64,000 nucleotides of DNA, taken from Microbacterium sp. RU33B. GTDB lineage: Bacteria > Actinomycetota > Actinomycetes > Actinomycetales > Microbacteriaceae. The DNA lies in the NCBI RefSeq assembly GCF_900155915.1, contig NZ_FTPO01000002.1, forward strand, positions 124,001-188,000, given 5' to 3'. The notes under the pieces are model-generated. The model was not told where the DNA came from, searched no databases, and saw only the letters and a program-made list of their open reading frames with translations. Made by a program: the position numbers and the translations under genes. This document shows, one piece after another, positions 1-8,522 of this stretch (positions within the stretch are counted from its first letter, which is position 1; the number at the start of each line of letters is the position of its first letter).

Positions 1-458
1 AGCGCGAGTACGCGGCCGTAGCCCTGGTCGACCATGTGGCGGCCCGCGGCCTGAGCGAGCCCGAAGACCGACGACAGGTTGACGCGCAGGATGTGGTCCC
101 ATTCGTCTTCGGTGAACTCGAGGATCGGCCGGCGGTCGTTGATGCCGACGGCGTGCAGCATGACGTCGAGCCCGCCGAGCCGGTCGACGACTTCGGCGAC
201 GACGCGCTGCCCCGAGCCGTGTTCGGTCAGGTCTGCCTGAAGCAGCTCGTGGCGGGAGCCGAGCGCCCCCAGTTCGGCGCCGATCGCGTCGAGAGCACGC
301 TGATCGCGATCGATGACGGCGACGGATGCCCCCGCCCGGGCGTACGCGAGCGCGCAGGCGCCGCCGATTCCGCCCGCGCCGGCGATGAGCACACGGGCAC
401 CGGTCAATCCGAGCCAGTTCGCGTCGGCGCGGGTGTCGAGTTGGGCCTCGATCGACAT
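1..458 (-). CDS. SDR family oxidoreductase, C-terminus beyond the window edge
   Basis: About 152 residues are visible, running off the left edge. Near the N-terminus is a Rossmann nucleotide-binding segment (VLIAGAGGIGGACALAYARA), then VAVIDRD ending strand 2 and later an NxxS-type stretch (VNLSSVFGLAQAA), as in classical short-chain dehydrogenases that oxidise a sugar alcohol, polyol or hydroxy acid with NAD(P). The catalytic YxxxK lies outside the window. The ATG at 458 follows a strong AAGGAGG ribosome site. It is divergent from the CMD-like gene, and a dyad lies in the shared promoter. Its place beside a rhamnosidase locus makes a sugar dehydrogenase (for example for rhamnose) possible, but this is inference. 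Confidence 0.85.
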   Translation of the reverse strand, partial: MSIEAQLDTRADANWLGLTGARVLIAGAGGIGGACALAYARAGASVAVIDRDQRALDAIGAELGALGSRHELLQADLTEHGSGQRVVAEVVDRLGGLDVMLHAVGINDRRPILEFTEDEWDHILRVNLSSVFGLAQAAGRHMVDQGYGRVLA

Positions 459-488
459 CGACGCCTCCTTGCCATCTCGTGGTCTGTT

Positions 489-521
489 CATTCAGCAAAA
501 GTAACTTTCGCTAAGTGAATG
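489..521. promoter_or_regulatory. Dyad operator in the divergent SDR/CMD promoter
   Basis: The outer arms CATTCA (489-494) and TGAATG (516-521) flank an inner perfect palindrome AAAGTAACTTT (498-508), with AGC/GCT between them. The right half contains AGTGAA, a half-site that recurs at the iclR start and upstream of the GH1 gene. It is a likely binding site for the neighbouring IclR protein; the assignment is inferred. Confidence 0.5.
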
Positions 522-583
522 TAACCCGCTAAGGTGAAGGCTGTCAATCCGAGCCGAAGAGACACCTGCAGAAGGAGGCGCGC

Positions 584-1138
584 ATGACCCACCGCATCCG
601 CCCGCTCACGCCCGGCGAACTGGACGCGCAGCAGCGCGCGCTTCACACCACGATCACCAGCGGCCCCCGCGCACAGGGCGTCCAGCACTTCGCGCTGACG
701 GCGGCGGACGGATCGCTGCGCGGGCCCTTCGACCTCATGCTGCGATCGCCGGCCGTCGGCGCAGCGCAGCAAGAGCTGGGCGCTGCGATCCGGTATCGCA
801 CGGCCTTGACGGATCGCGCACGCGAACTCGCGATCCTCCTCGTGGCGGCCCACTGGAACAGCGCGTTCGAGCGCGAATCGCACGAAGCGATCGCCCGCGC
901 CAGTGGGTTCACCGATGTCGAACTGGCGGCGATCCGCGCCCTGGACGTCGATGTCTTCGAGGGCGAGGAGCGTCTCGTCGGCACCGTGGTCATCGCCCTG
1001 CTGGACGGCGATCTGTCGGACGTCGCGTGGTCCGAGGCATCCGCCGCCCTCGGCATCGGCGGCGTGTTCGAACTCACCGCGCTCGTGGGCTACTACTCGA
1101 CGCTGGCCCTGCAACTGCGCGTGTTCCGCGTCGAGTGA
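584..1138 (+). CDS. Carboxymuconolactone decarboxylase-like protein
   Basis: A 184-residue, mostly helical protein with the CMD/AhpD family core: RELAILLVA followed by FERESHEAIARASGF (about residues 85-110). There is no CxxC pair, so it is unlikely to be an AhpD-type peroxidase and fits the decarboxylase-like branch. These proteins act on ring-cleavage or lactone intermediates, but many have unknown substrates. An AGAAGGAGG ribosome site precedes the ATG at 584. It is divergent from the SDR gene, and its TGA directly abuts the ATG of the IclR gene, so the two are probably co-transcribed. A role in aromatic or sugar-lactone catabolism is inferred from context. Confidence 0.8.
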   Translation: MTHRIRPLTPGELDAQQRALHTTITSGPRAQGVQHFALTAADGSLRGPFDLMLRSPAVGAAQQELGAAIRYRTALTDRARELAILLVAAHWNSAFERESHEAIARASGFTDVELAAIRALDVDVFEGEERLVGTVVIALLDGDLSDVAWSEASAALGIGGVFELTALVGYYSTLALQLRVFRVE

Positions 1139-1155
1139 ATGATACGGTTTCACTC
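1133..1155. promoter_or_regulatory. Dyad overlapping the iclR translation start
   Basis: A perfect 7-bp inverted repeat, GAGTGAA (1133-1139) and TTCACTC (1149-1155), has a 9-nt spacer. It contains the same AGTGAA/TTCACT half-sites as the 14.08-kb dyad and overlaps the end of the CMD gene and the start of iclR. It is a candidate autoregulatory operator. Confidence 0.45.
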
Positions 1156-1972
1156 TATGAAAGCCGATGACACGACGGACGGTGGCTCCGAGGCCGCCAA
1201 GACCGGCAGTCGCTATCGCATCGAGGCGCTCGCCAAGGGCCTCGATGTGCTGCGGCTGTTCGACGAGTCGGCCACGTCGCTGAAGCTTCGCGAGATCTGC
1301 GACCGCACCGGCATCCCCATGCCCACCGCCTTCCGCGTGGTCGCCACCCTCGAAGAAGGCGGCTACCTCGAACGGCTTCCGGACGGCAGCATCCGTCCCG
1401 GCGTCTCGGTCCTGCTGCTCGGCTCCGCCGCACTGCGCGGGTCGAGCATCGTGCAGCTGAGCGAACAGCCCCTGCGGCACCTCGCCGAAGAATCCGGCGA
1501 GACGGTCAACCTCGGTGTGCTCGTCGGCGATCAGGTGCTCTACCTCGCCCGCCTGCGCAACTCCGACCTCGTGACGGCGAACATCCAGGTCGGATCGACT
1601 CTTCCGGCCGCGTACACCTCGATGGGCAAGCTCCTGCTGGCCTACCTCAGCGAATCCGAACTCGCGAGCGCCCTTGCGGGTCATGATTTCGCGAGGGATG
1701 CCGGACCCAACGCCGCGCGCTCGCTCACCGAACTGCGCGAACGACTGGCGGTCATCCGAGAGCAGGGCTACGCGCTGCAGGATCAAGAGGTCGCCGCCGG
1801 GCTGCGTTCGGTCTCGGTGCCGGTGTTCGGACGAGACTCCGCCAGGCCCGCGGCCGCGATCAACATCGCCGTCGCGTCGTCGCGGCACGACCTCGAGTCG
1901 CTGCGCGGCCCCCTGCTCGAGCGCGTGCGCGCGACGGCCGACGACATCTCGCGGTTGCTGCGCGCGACCTGA
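1139..1972 (+). CDS. IclR family transcriptional regulator
   Basis: A 277-residue regulator. The N-terminal winged helix-turn-helix begins at SRYRIEALAKGLDVLRLF and continues through LREICDRTGIPMPTAFRVV (recognition region), followed by the IclR effector domain (GETVNLGVLVGDQVLYLAR to the C-terminus). The family usually represses catabolic operons and responds to a pathway intermediate. The ATG at 1139 abuts the TGA of the CMD gene, suggesting translational coupling. An in-frame ATG at 1157 (271 residues) is an alternative that would leave the dyad at 1133-1155 just upstream of the start. No clear ribosome site supports either. Likely targets are the SDR/CMD promoter and possibly the promoter at 14.1 kb. 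Confidence 0.9.
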   Translation: MIRFHSMKADDTTDGGSEAAKTGSRYRIEALAKGLDVLRLFDESATSLKLREICDRTGIPMPTAFRVVATLEEGGYLERLPDGSIRPGVSVLLLGSAALRGSSIVQLSEQPLRHLAEESGETVNLGVLVGDQVLYLARLRNSDLVTANIQVGSTLPAAYTSMGKLLLAYLSESELASALAGHDFARDAGPNAARSLTELRERLAVIREQGYALQDQEVAAGLRSVSVPVFGRDSARPAAAINIAVASSRHDLESLRGPLLERVRATADDISRLLRAT

Positions 1973-1987
1973 CGCCGAAGCCGCGGT

Positions 1988-2875
1988 TCAGCGCCCCGCA
2001 ACGGCGGTGCCGATGAGCGACAGCGTGCGTTCCGCGGACGGATGCCCGATCTCGTTGAGATACCCGTGCATGGCTCCGCGTTGGCGCACGACGTGCACAT
2101 CGACGCTCGCCAGCACCAGTTCGGACGCGAAGGCCTCACCCGAGGCGCGCAGACTGTCGAGCTCGGCATTGACCATGAGCACGGGCGGGAAACCCGCCAC
2201 GTCGTGACCGCCGGGAAACGCGTAGCCGTCGGGGTCGTCGCCGTCGGGGAGGTAATTGCGGTTGATCCCGTCACGAGACTCCGGGGTGAAGATCCGCGAC
2301 GCGGGGACGCCCTTCAGCAATTCGGTGAGCTCGGCGTTCGCAGCCACGATCCCGTCGTGCAGAGACGGGTAGACCAGCGCGAGCAGGCTCGGCATCGACG
2401 TGCCCCGATCTCGCAGCCGCATGGTGGCGCCGGTCGAGAGATTGCCGCCTGCGCTGGCGCCACCGAGCGCGATCCGGGTCGGAAGGGCGCCCAGCGCAGC
2501 GGCATTCTCGACGGCCCAGTCGAAGGCTGCCACCGTCTGCACCGACGCGACCGGGAATCGGGCGCGAGGACCCGCTGCCTCGATCTCGGCACGGATCTCT
2601 TCCGGCGAGGGCGCCCCCGAATCCTCGGGAGGCGGACCCAGCGCCGACACGGCGTCGAGGGGCGCGAGCGTGTAGTCGACCGAGACGACGGTCGTGCCGA
2701 GCGCACTGAGCCTGCGTCCGACCTGATCCGCTTCGGGCATCTCGAGCGTGCCGAACATGAAGGCCCCGCCGTGCAGCCATACCAGCGCCGTGCCGTTCGG
2801 TGAATCGGCGGGGTAGACCCTCACGCGAAAGTCGAAGCCGGCGGCTTCGAGCGGAACGTCATACGTGTCAACCAC
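1988..2875 (-). CDS. Alpha/beta hydrolase, HSL-type esterase
   Basis: A 295-residue esterase of the hormone-sensitive-lipase family. Visible features are the oxyanion-hole segment WLHGGAFMFG, the nucleophile elbow GGASAGGNLS (Ser), an acidic residue in MVNAELDSLRASGE and a terminal His in GAMHGYLNEIG. The GTG at 2875 follows AAGGAG and overlaps the last codons of the rhamnosidase by 8 nt, indicating translational coupling as the last gene of the operon. It would hydrolyse acyl or aryl esters. In this context it could remove acyl decorations from a glycoside or cleave the depside made by the quercetinase; the substrate is inferred. Confidence 0.88.
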   Translation of the reverse strand: MVDTYDVPLEAAGFDFRVRVYPADSPNGTALVWLHGGAFMFGTLEMPEADQVGRRLSALGTTVVSVDYTLAPLDAVSALGPPPEDSGAPSPEEIRAEIEAAGPRARFPVASVQTVAAFDWAVENAAALGALPTRIALGGASAGGNLSTGATMRLRDRGTSMPSLLALVYPSLHDGIVAANAELTELLKGVPASRIFTPESRDGINRNYLPDGDDPDGYAFPGGHDVAGFPPVLMVNAELDSLRASGEAFASELVLASVDVHVVRQRGAMHGYLNEIGHPSAERTLSLIGTAVAGR

Positions 2876-5135
2876 GGGTTTCTCCTTCGGGGATGTACAT
2901 CGGGATCGTTCGGACATGGATGCCGGGCGCCAGTGCCTCATCTTCGCGTCGCGCGAGGCGCAGTACGGCCTCTGCGCCCTCGGGCACGGTGACCTCGACC
3001 CGGAGATCAGGCCCATCGAGGTCCCACCGCACCGCGGCGGTGCCGCGCGGCGTCTGCAGGCTCGAGCCCGCCCACGTCAGCCCGCCACCGGGCTGTGGAG
3101 CGATGAGCATGCGACGGTAGCCGGCCTCCAACGGAGCGAGACCCGCCACCGTGCGATGCATCCAGTCGGCCACGGCACCGAAGGCGTAGTGGTTGAACGA
3201 GGTCATCTCGCCGGGGTTGATCGAACCGTCGGGAAGCATCGAATCCCACCGCTCCCAGATCGTCGTGGCGCCCATGGTCACGGCGTAGAGCCACGAGGGA
3301 GCTTCGCGCTGCAGGAGCAGCGCGTACGCATCGTCCAGGTGCCCGGTCTGCGTCAGGGCGTCGGCGACGAACGGGGTGCCGGCGAACCCCGTGCTGATGC
3401 GATGACCGGCGGCGCGCACGACCTCGGCGAGACGGTCACCGGCCCGCTGACGGTCGTCCGGGGCGAGGATGCCGAAGGCGATCGCCAGGGCGTACGCGGT
3501 GGCGCTGTCGCTGTGCACCCGGCCGTCTTCGACGTAGTGCGCGCGGAATCCTTCCCCGATCCGGTCACGGACGGCGGCGAACTCTGCGGCGTCGGCCGTT
3601 TCACCGAGAATGGCGGATGCCTCGGCCATCACCGAGGCCGTGCGGTAGGCGCTGGCCGTCGCGACGACCGCCGAGGGGGCCTTGGATTTGCCCGGGTCGT
3701 CGGCCGGGGCATCGGGATCCAGCCAGTCCCCGAACTGGAATCCGGTGTCCCACAGCCCCTCGGGCGACAGCAGCGCCGCGACCGATCGCAGGTGCGCGGT
3801 CATCAGCGGATACGCCGACCGGAGCGTGCGCTCGTTGCCGTACGCGGTCCACAGCGCCCACGGCACCCACACCGCCGCGTCACCCCAGATCGCGGTGGCG
3901 CCCGGCTCGGGGAACCCGGTGTTCAGGTACTTCATGACATTCGGCACGACGACGGGCACCGACGCCTCCGGCGTCGCGCGACGCTCGAGTTCGACGTCGA
4001 CCAGCCAGTCCGCGAGGAACGACTCGACGTCGCCCAAGAACGCCGCCGTCGGCGCGAAGACCGCGATGTCGCCGGTCCACCCGAGGCGTTCGTCACGTTG
4101 CGGGCAGTCGGTCGGCACGCTCAGGAAGTTGCCGCGCATTCCCCACACTACGTTGCGGTGCAGCTGGTTGAGCTCGGAATCCGAGCACTCGAAGAATCCG
4201 ATCTCGGGAATGTCGGTGCCGATGACGACGGCGGTGAGTGCGGCGGGGTCCAGCTCTCCGGGCCACCCGGTGACCTCCGCGTAGCGGAACCCGTGAAAGG
4301 TCAGCGTCGGCTCGAAGACATCCTCGCCGCCGCTCAGGATGTACCGGTCGGTCGCCTCTGCGCGGCGCAGCGGGCGCGTCCCGAGTTCGCCGTTCTCAAT
4401 GACCTCGGCATGCCGCAGGGTGATCTCGGTGCCCGCGGGCCCGCTCACCGCGACGCGCACGAAGCCGACGAGGTTCTGCCCGAAGTCGACCAGTGTCTTG
4501 CCGGCGGGCGACGTCCAGACACGCTCGACGGCGAACTCGCTCAGGCGGCGGACGGGTGGGGATGCCTCGGTTACGAGCTTCTCGAGGTCGAAATCGGCAG
4601 CGTGAACGGCCCCCCACTCGCTGTCGTCGAACCCGGGAAGCAACCACGAGTCCTCGCGCAGCCGTGCGTCGATGGTCTCGCCGTTGTAGAGGTCGTCGGC
4701 GAGGACGTCGCCGTGCGATGAGCGCCATGACTCGTCGGTCACGACCCGCTGCACGTGCCCGTCGGCAAAGACGATCTCGAGCTCGGCGTACCCTGCGCGC
4801 TCGTCGCCGTAGACGGCGCGCTGGCCGGTGAAGCCCAGCCATCCGCGCCACCATCCGTTGCCGAGGCGCAGAGCGAGCACTGTGCGTTCGGTGATCGCAT
4901 CCGTCACGTCATGCTCAACCACCCGCACGCGCCACTCATAACTGGTCCACCCGGGCACGAGCAGCTCGTCGGAGCTCGGGATGCCGTTCACCCACGCCTC
5001 GACAGCGCCCAGCGCGCTGGTGCGCAGCGTCGCTCGGGCCACGTCTGCGTGGCCGGCATCGAGGGCGAACTCGGTCCGCAGCAGCGGTGCGGCTTCGGTG
5101 GGGCTGTCGGGCGCGATCATCTTCGCGTGGGTCAT
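2868..5135 (-). CDS. Alpha-L-rhamnosidase, GH78
   Basis: A 755-residue glycoside hydrolase that releases terminal L-rhamnose from plant glycosides. Order of parts: N-terminal beta domain (about 10-160), concanavalin-like domain (about 170-300), (alpha/alpha)6 catalytic barrel and a C-terminal beta domain. GH78 signatures are CPQRDERLGWTGD with Asp348 and Glu349 and, downstream, TTIWERWDS with Glu628 as the expected base. The ATG at 5135 overlaps the upstream stop as ATGA. No signal peptide is seen, so the enzyme is probably cytoplasmic and acts on imported substrate. It is shorter than many GH78 enzymes and seems to lack the leading Ig-like module. Confidence 0.93.
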   Translation of the reverse strand: MTHAKMIAPDSPTEAAPLLRTEFALDAGHADVARATLRTSALGAVEAWVNGIPSSDELLVPGWTSYEWRVRVVEHDVTDAITERTVLALRLGNGWWRGWLGFTGQRAVYGDERAGYAELEIVFADGHVQRVVTDESWRSSHGDVLADDLYNGETIDARLREDSWLLPGFDDSEWGAVHAADFDLEKLVTEASPPVRRLSEFAVERVWTSPAGKTLVDFGQNLVGFVRVAVSGPAGTEITLRHAEVIENGELGTRPLRRAEATDRYILSGGEDVFEPTLTFHGFRYAEVTGWPGELDPAALTAVVIGTDIPEIGFFECSDSELNQLHRNVVWGMRGNFLSVPTDCPQRDERLGWTGDIAVFAPTAAFLGDVESFLADWLVDVELERRATPEASVPVVVPNVMKYLNTGFPEPGATAIWGDAAVWVPWALWTAYGNERTLRSAYPLMTAHLRSVAALLSPEGLWDTGFQFGDWLDPDAPADDPGKSKAPSAVVATASAYRTASVMAEASAILGETADAAEFAAVRDRIGEGFRAHYVEDGRVHSDSATAYALAIAFGILAPDDRQRAGDRLAEVVRAAGHRISTGFAGTPFVADALTQTGHLDDAYALLLQREAPSWLYAVTMGATTIWERWDSMLPDGSINPGEMTSFNHYAFGAVADWMHRTVAGLAPLEAGYRRMLIAPQPGGGLTWAGSSLQTPRGTAAVRWDLDGPDLRVEVTVPEGAEAVLRLARREDEALAPGIHVRTIPMYIPEGETRG

Positions 5136-6088
5136 CGTGATCCGCTTCCCGGTGAGTAGGCATGGACGTCGTGGCCCGCGCGGTGTGCGCGGACCGCCAA
5201 CGTGGTGACGAGGTCGGCGTACATCAGTCGCATGTCGATCCCTGTGAACACGCGGACGGGAGGGAGCCCCGGAAGGGGCTCGCCGTACGATCCGTCGTCG
5301 AGGATCGGCATCCGCGCCACGAGATGCGACGGTGAGGACGACGGCTCCGCGCGAAAAGTTCCCCGCAGTGCCGTCAGCAGCACGAGGGGACTGTCGCCCA
5401 GCACGGCGCATTCGCCGAGACTCGCACCGAGCATGCGCTCGATGCGATCGGTGAAAGTGCGCCACCGGTCGACGAGGTGCGCGCCGAGGGGGCCCAAGGG
5501 GGCGATGTCACGATCCAGCTCGGACCACGAGACGAGGCACTGCGCATAGGTGGGTTCGGGCACCTGCCAGATCGGCACGGCGGAGCGGAAGAGGGTTTGC
5601 GCCGCTCGCAGGTCCGTGCTCGTGTTGAACTCCGGGTCGCCTGCTGCTCTCTCGTACCCCATGCCGCCGATCCACACCAGCGTCAGTCGCTCCGCGATGC
5701 GAGGTTCCAGAAGGTAGGCGGACGCGAGGTCTGTCAAGCCACCTCCCGCGGCGTAGAACAGAGGGATGTCGGTGTCGTCGCGCATCGCTTCACGGATGAT
5801 CGCCCGGGTGGTGACCGACGAGGCCGGCGCCGCAGACAGCGCGAGAGCCTCTCGTGCGCCGCGCATCGCCCGCAAGGAGCTGCCCGACAGCGCGAGGACC
5901 TCGTCCGCCGCCACCACGCCTTCGCCGACAGCATCGCGGTCGGGCGAGATCATCACATCCGGGAGCCGCGACGAGATCACCTGGACGACCTCGACGGACG
6001 AGCACAGTACATGGTGGGCGAGCTGGAAGAGTCCGTCGGGGTCGCCGGCGAAGTCGTTGTCGATGATGACTCGGGCGCGTGCTGGCAT
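5132..6088 (-). CDS. Nucleoside hydrolase-like protein (IUNH fold)
   Basis: A 318-residue protein with the N-terminal Asp-rich calcium/ribose motif of inosine-uridine nucleoside hydrolases in variant form (IIDNDFAGDPDGLFQL), a VWIGGMGYERAAGDPEFN block and a late Asp-containing segment (FTGIDMRLMYADLV). Family members cleave N-glycosidic bonds of ribosides using an Asp-bound calcium ion. The motif differs from the canonical DTDPGxDDA, so substrate specificity cannot be assumed. It sits between a sugar/aryl esterase and the rhamnosidase and overlaps the latter by ATGA. A glycosidase role on the same imported glycoside is plausible but inferred. Confidence 0.8.
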   Translation of the reverse strand: MPARARVIIDNDFAGDPDGLFQLAHHVLCSSVEVVQVISSRLPDVMISPDRDAVGEGVVAADEVLALSGSSLRAMRGAREALALSAAPASSVTTRAIIREAMRDDTDIPLFYAAGGGLTDLASAYLLEPRIAERLTLVWIGGMGYERAAGDPEFNTSTDLRAAQTLFRSAVPIWQVPEPTYAQCLVSWSELDRDIAPLGPLGAHLVDRWRTFTDRIERMLGASLGECAVLGDSPLVLLTALRGTFRAEPSSSPSHLVARMPILDDGSYGEPLPGLPPVRVFTGIDMRLMYADLVTTLAVRAHRAGHDVHAYSPGSGSR

Positions 6089-6120
6089 CGAGGGATCCTT
6101 TGGTCAGTGTCGATGGCGGT

Positions 6121-6891
6121 TCAGCGAGTGACCCGGTCCACGAACCGGAGTGCGGGGTCGAACACCAGATCTGTGTCGTCGAGCCCCTGCCAGAAATGGC
6201 GGCCTCCCTCGACCGCGAGCAGCTCGACGTCCGCACCGACCGTGTGCAGCGCGGCGGCGAGTGCCGCGCTCTGCGCGAACGGCACATGCTCATCCGCCGT
6301 CCCGTGGGCGATATGGAACGGTGGCGCTGCGGCGTGCACCTGGAGGGCCGGACTCGCGGCACGCGCGAGAGCCGGGACGGATGCCGCAGGCCCCCCCAGC
6401 CAGCGCGCCTCGCGGGTGTCTTCGGGGGCGTCGCCCATCGGGTGGTCGGCCATCGCGAAAAGATCGGCCGGTCCGAACCAGTCCACGACCCCGCGCACAT
6501 CATCGCGGCCGAGCCCCGCGAGCGCGGCCAGGGTCGCACCCGCAGACACCCCCCAGAGCACGAGGCGCGAAGCATCCACCCCGTACTCTCCGCCGTGCCG
6601 AGCGAGCCACTCGATCGCCGTCTCGACATCGTCGAGCTGCGCCGGAAACCGCGCCTCGCCGCTCAGTCGGTACTCGCACGACGCGACGGCGAACCCGGCG
6701 GCCACGATGCGGTCGAAGGACTGTGCATCGCTGAGGCCCGGAGTGAAGACCTTGCGGCTGCCGCGGAGCCAGCCACCGCCGTGCAGAAAGACGACGACGG
6801 GCGCACCGTCGACATCGGGCGCGCGCAGATCCAGCGAGAGAGGCCGAAACTCCTCCCACTGGACGTAGTCGATCTCGAGGATCGCAGGCAC
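6121..6891 (-). CDS. Alpha/beta hydrolase (BD-FAE/esterase type)
   Basis: About 256 residues. The oxyanion hole FLHGGGWLRGSRK, the nucleophile elbow LWGVSAGATLAALAG, the acidic loop HGTADEHVPF and the catalytic His in GGRHFWQG are all present, typical of carbohydrate-acyl or feruloyl-type esterases. GTG at 6891 is the preferred start because it begins 5 nt after the cupin stop. A longer GTG start at 6945 would overlap the cupin by about 50 nt. Second gene of the operon. It is a candidate hydrolase for the quercetinase product or for feruloyl/acetyl groups on the glycoside; the substrate is inferred. Confidence 0.83.
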   Translation of the reverse strand: MPAILEIDYVQWEEFRPLSLDLRAPDVDGAPVVVFLHGGGWLRGSRKVFTPGLSDAQSFDRIVAAGFAVASCEYRLSGEARFPAQLDDVETAIEWLARHGGEYGVDASRLVLWGVSAGATLAALAGLGRDDVRGVVDWFGPADLFAMADHPMGDAPEDTREARWLGGPAASVPALARAASPALQVHAAAPPFHIAHGTADEHVPFAQSAALAAALHTVGADVELLAVEGGRHFWQGLDDTDLVFDPALRFVDRVTR

Positions 6892-6895
6892 GGGA

Positions 6896-7441
6896 TCAGT
6901 CGCGGAATCGGAACTCGGGCATGAACTGCGTCCAGTACTTCTCACCCGCGGCGCGCATGACGGAGAAGTCCGGGACGAAGACCCCCTGCGGCTCGGTGGC
7001 GTCGGTCTTCTGGCCGATCGCGTGGAAGAAGCGCTCGAAGCCCGCCGTGCCGGCGCCGAACACTGTGGTGGTGTTCTCGATCTTGAACGCGTGCACGATA
7101 CCCGCGGGCACGAAGGCGAAGTCGCCGGTCGTGAGGGTCGTCTTGGAGTGGTAATCGGCCTGATCGTCCATCCACACCGAGATCTCGCCGTCGACGACGT
7201 AGAAGAATTCGTGCGTGCGGTGGTGGATGTGCGCGGGGATGCGGTCGCCCCGAGGAGCCTTCATCGTCCATGCTCCATACTGATCGCTCGTCTCGTCGCC
7301 GGAGGCGAGGATCTCGAACAGTTGGTCGAAGACGAGCGACTTCTCACCCTGCCCATTGCCGAGCACGTACGGCTTCGGAGCCGCCGGCAGAATCCCGGCG
7401 AAGGCCACCTTGTCGGGGTCGTCGGTGGGGAAAGTGGTCAT
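6896..7441 (-). CDS. Quercetin 2,3-dioxygenase-type monocupin
   Basis: A 181-residue single-cupin protein. Cupin motif 1, G(X)5HXH(X)4E(X)6G, fits exactly (G65, H71, H73, E78, G85). Motif 2 supplies P112, G114 and H117 (GDFAFVPAGIVHAF). These are the metal ligands of Streptomyces monocupin quercetinase (QueD), which it also resembles in length and in the flanking FERFFHAIG segment. Such enzymes open the central ring of flavonols with O2, releasing CO and a depside. A CAAGGAGGT ribosome site precedes the ATG; it is the first gene of the leftward operon, divergent from lysR. Flavonol specificity is likely but not proven; other cupin dioxygenases remain possible. Confidence 0.82.
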   Translation of the reverse strand: MTTFPTDDPDKVAFAGILPAAPKPYVLGNGQGEKSLVFDQLFEILASGDETSDQYGAWTMKAPRGDRIPAHIHHRTHEFFYVVDGEISVWMDDQADYHSKTTLTTGDFAFVPAGIVHAFKIENTTTVFGAGTAGFERFFHAIGQKTDATEPQGVFVPDFSVMRAAGEKYWTQFMPEFRFRD

Positions 7442-7573
7442 GCTTACCTCCTTGTAAGTGTGCGGATGCCGTTAGGCAACAGGAGCTCTCGGGCCGTTCC
7501 GATGACTCGCTCCAGATGTCTCAAGTCTCGCGAGAATGCTGACCTCGCGGAAGTTCGTACTCCCTACTCGGCG

Positions 7574-7588
7574 TTAGCCTGAGGCTAA
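7574..7588. promoter_or_regulatory. LysR-type dyad upstream of the lysR start
   Basis: The sequence TTAGCCTGAGGCTAA is a perfect palindrome around TGA, of the T-N11-A form typical of LysR regulators. It lies 10 nt before the lysR ATG. A TTAGGC half-site is also present at 7472-7477 near the cupin start, and a related dyad lies at 14053-14069. Confidence 0.55.
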
Positions 7589-7597
7589 GATCAGGGC

Positions 7598-8509
7598 ATG
7601 GATGTGCCTATTCACGTCGTCCGATACTTCTGTGTGCTCGCCGAAGAGCTGCACTTCGGTCGAGCCGCCGAGCGCCTGTCGATCACGCCTCCCTCGCTCA
7701 GTCAGCAGATCAGTCGGCTCGAGCAGCAACTCGACGTGAAACTCTTCGACCGCAGCCCGCGCAAAGTCGAGCTGACGGTCTACGGCCGCGAGCTCCTCCC
7801 CCTCGCTCGAAGGGTGCAGGACGACCACGATCAGTTGCTGGCATGGGGTCGCTCGGTGCAGCGCGACCAGCGCACCCCGCTGCTGCGGGTCGGCGTCGTC
7901 GCCGCAGGTGCAGGGGCGCTGACCACCGCGGCGATCTCGGCGACCATGCAGGCCATCCCGCAGGCGCGCATCGAGATGCGCCGCCTCGGCTTCTTCGACG
8001 TCGCGACGGAAGTTGAGAGCGGTCGTGTGGACGTCGTGTTCGCCCCGTCTCCGATGCCGCTGCCGCCGCGGATGCGCATCGAGCCGCTGTGGCTCGAGCC
8101 GCGGGTCCTCGTCGTCCCCGCAGAGCATCCGCTCGCGGGCCGCGACTCCGTGTCGATCCTCGAGACGAACGACGAGGTTTTCGTGGCGGTCGCCGGCGGC
8201 GTCCCGGAGGTCGTGAACTGGTGGATCGTCGATCCGCGACCCGACGGCACGCGCCCGAGGCGCGGTCCGACGGCCGACAGCGTCGACGGCCTGTTCGAGC
8301 TCGTCGCGGCCGGCGCGGGCGTCAACATCGCGGGGCAGTCGGCGTCGCGTCAGTATCGACGGGACGAGCTCGCGTTCATCCCGGTCTCCGACATCGAGCC
8401 GGCGACGATCGTGCTCTGCAGCCTCAGCGACTCGCCGAACCCCATGGTCAAGACGTTCCGCGAGACCGCTCAGTCGCTGTCGCCGCTGGTCGACGCCGCA
8501 TTCCACTGA
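7598..8509 (+). CDS. LysR family transcriptional regulator
   Basis: A 303-residue regulator. The N-terminal HTH (VRYFCVLAEELHFGRAAERL, then ITPPSLSQQISRLEQQL) is textbook LysR; the rest is a periplasmic-binding-protein-like effector domain. It is divergent from the quercetinase operon and convergent with the ABC operon end. The TTAGCC-TGA-GGCTAA dyad just upstream and a similar one before the transporter operon suggest autoregulation and control of both operons, perhaps in response to an aromatic aglycone. The effector is not known. Confidence 0.93.
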   Translation: MDVPIHVVRYFCVLAEELHFGRAAERLSITPPSLSQQISRLEQQLDVKLFDRSPRKVELTVYGRELLPLARRVQDDHDQLLAWGRSVQRDQRTPLLRVGVVAAGAGALTTAAISATMQAIPQARIEMRRLGFFDVATEVESGRVDVVFAPSPMPLPPRMRIEPLWLEPRVLVVPAEHPLAGRDSVSILETNDEVFVAVAGGVPEVVNWWIVDPRPDGTRPRRGPTADSVDGLFELVAAGAGVNIAGQSASRQYRRDELAFIPVSDIEPATIVLCSLSDSPNPMVKTFRETAQSLSPLVDAAFH

Positions 8510-8522
8510 GACAGGACTCGCG

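Noticed and set aside
584..1138. AhpD-type peroxidase
   Set aside because: The protein lacks the CxxC redox pair required for AhpD activity.
488..1888. Minus-strand 466-residue open frame across the CMD and iclR genes
   Set aside because: It has no motif and would run through the operator region; the plus-strand genes have family signatures.
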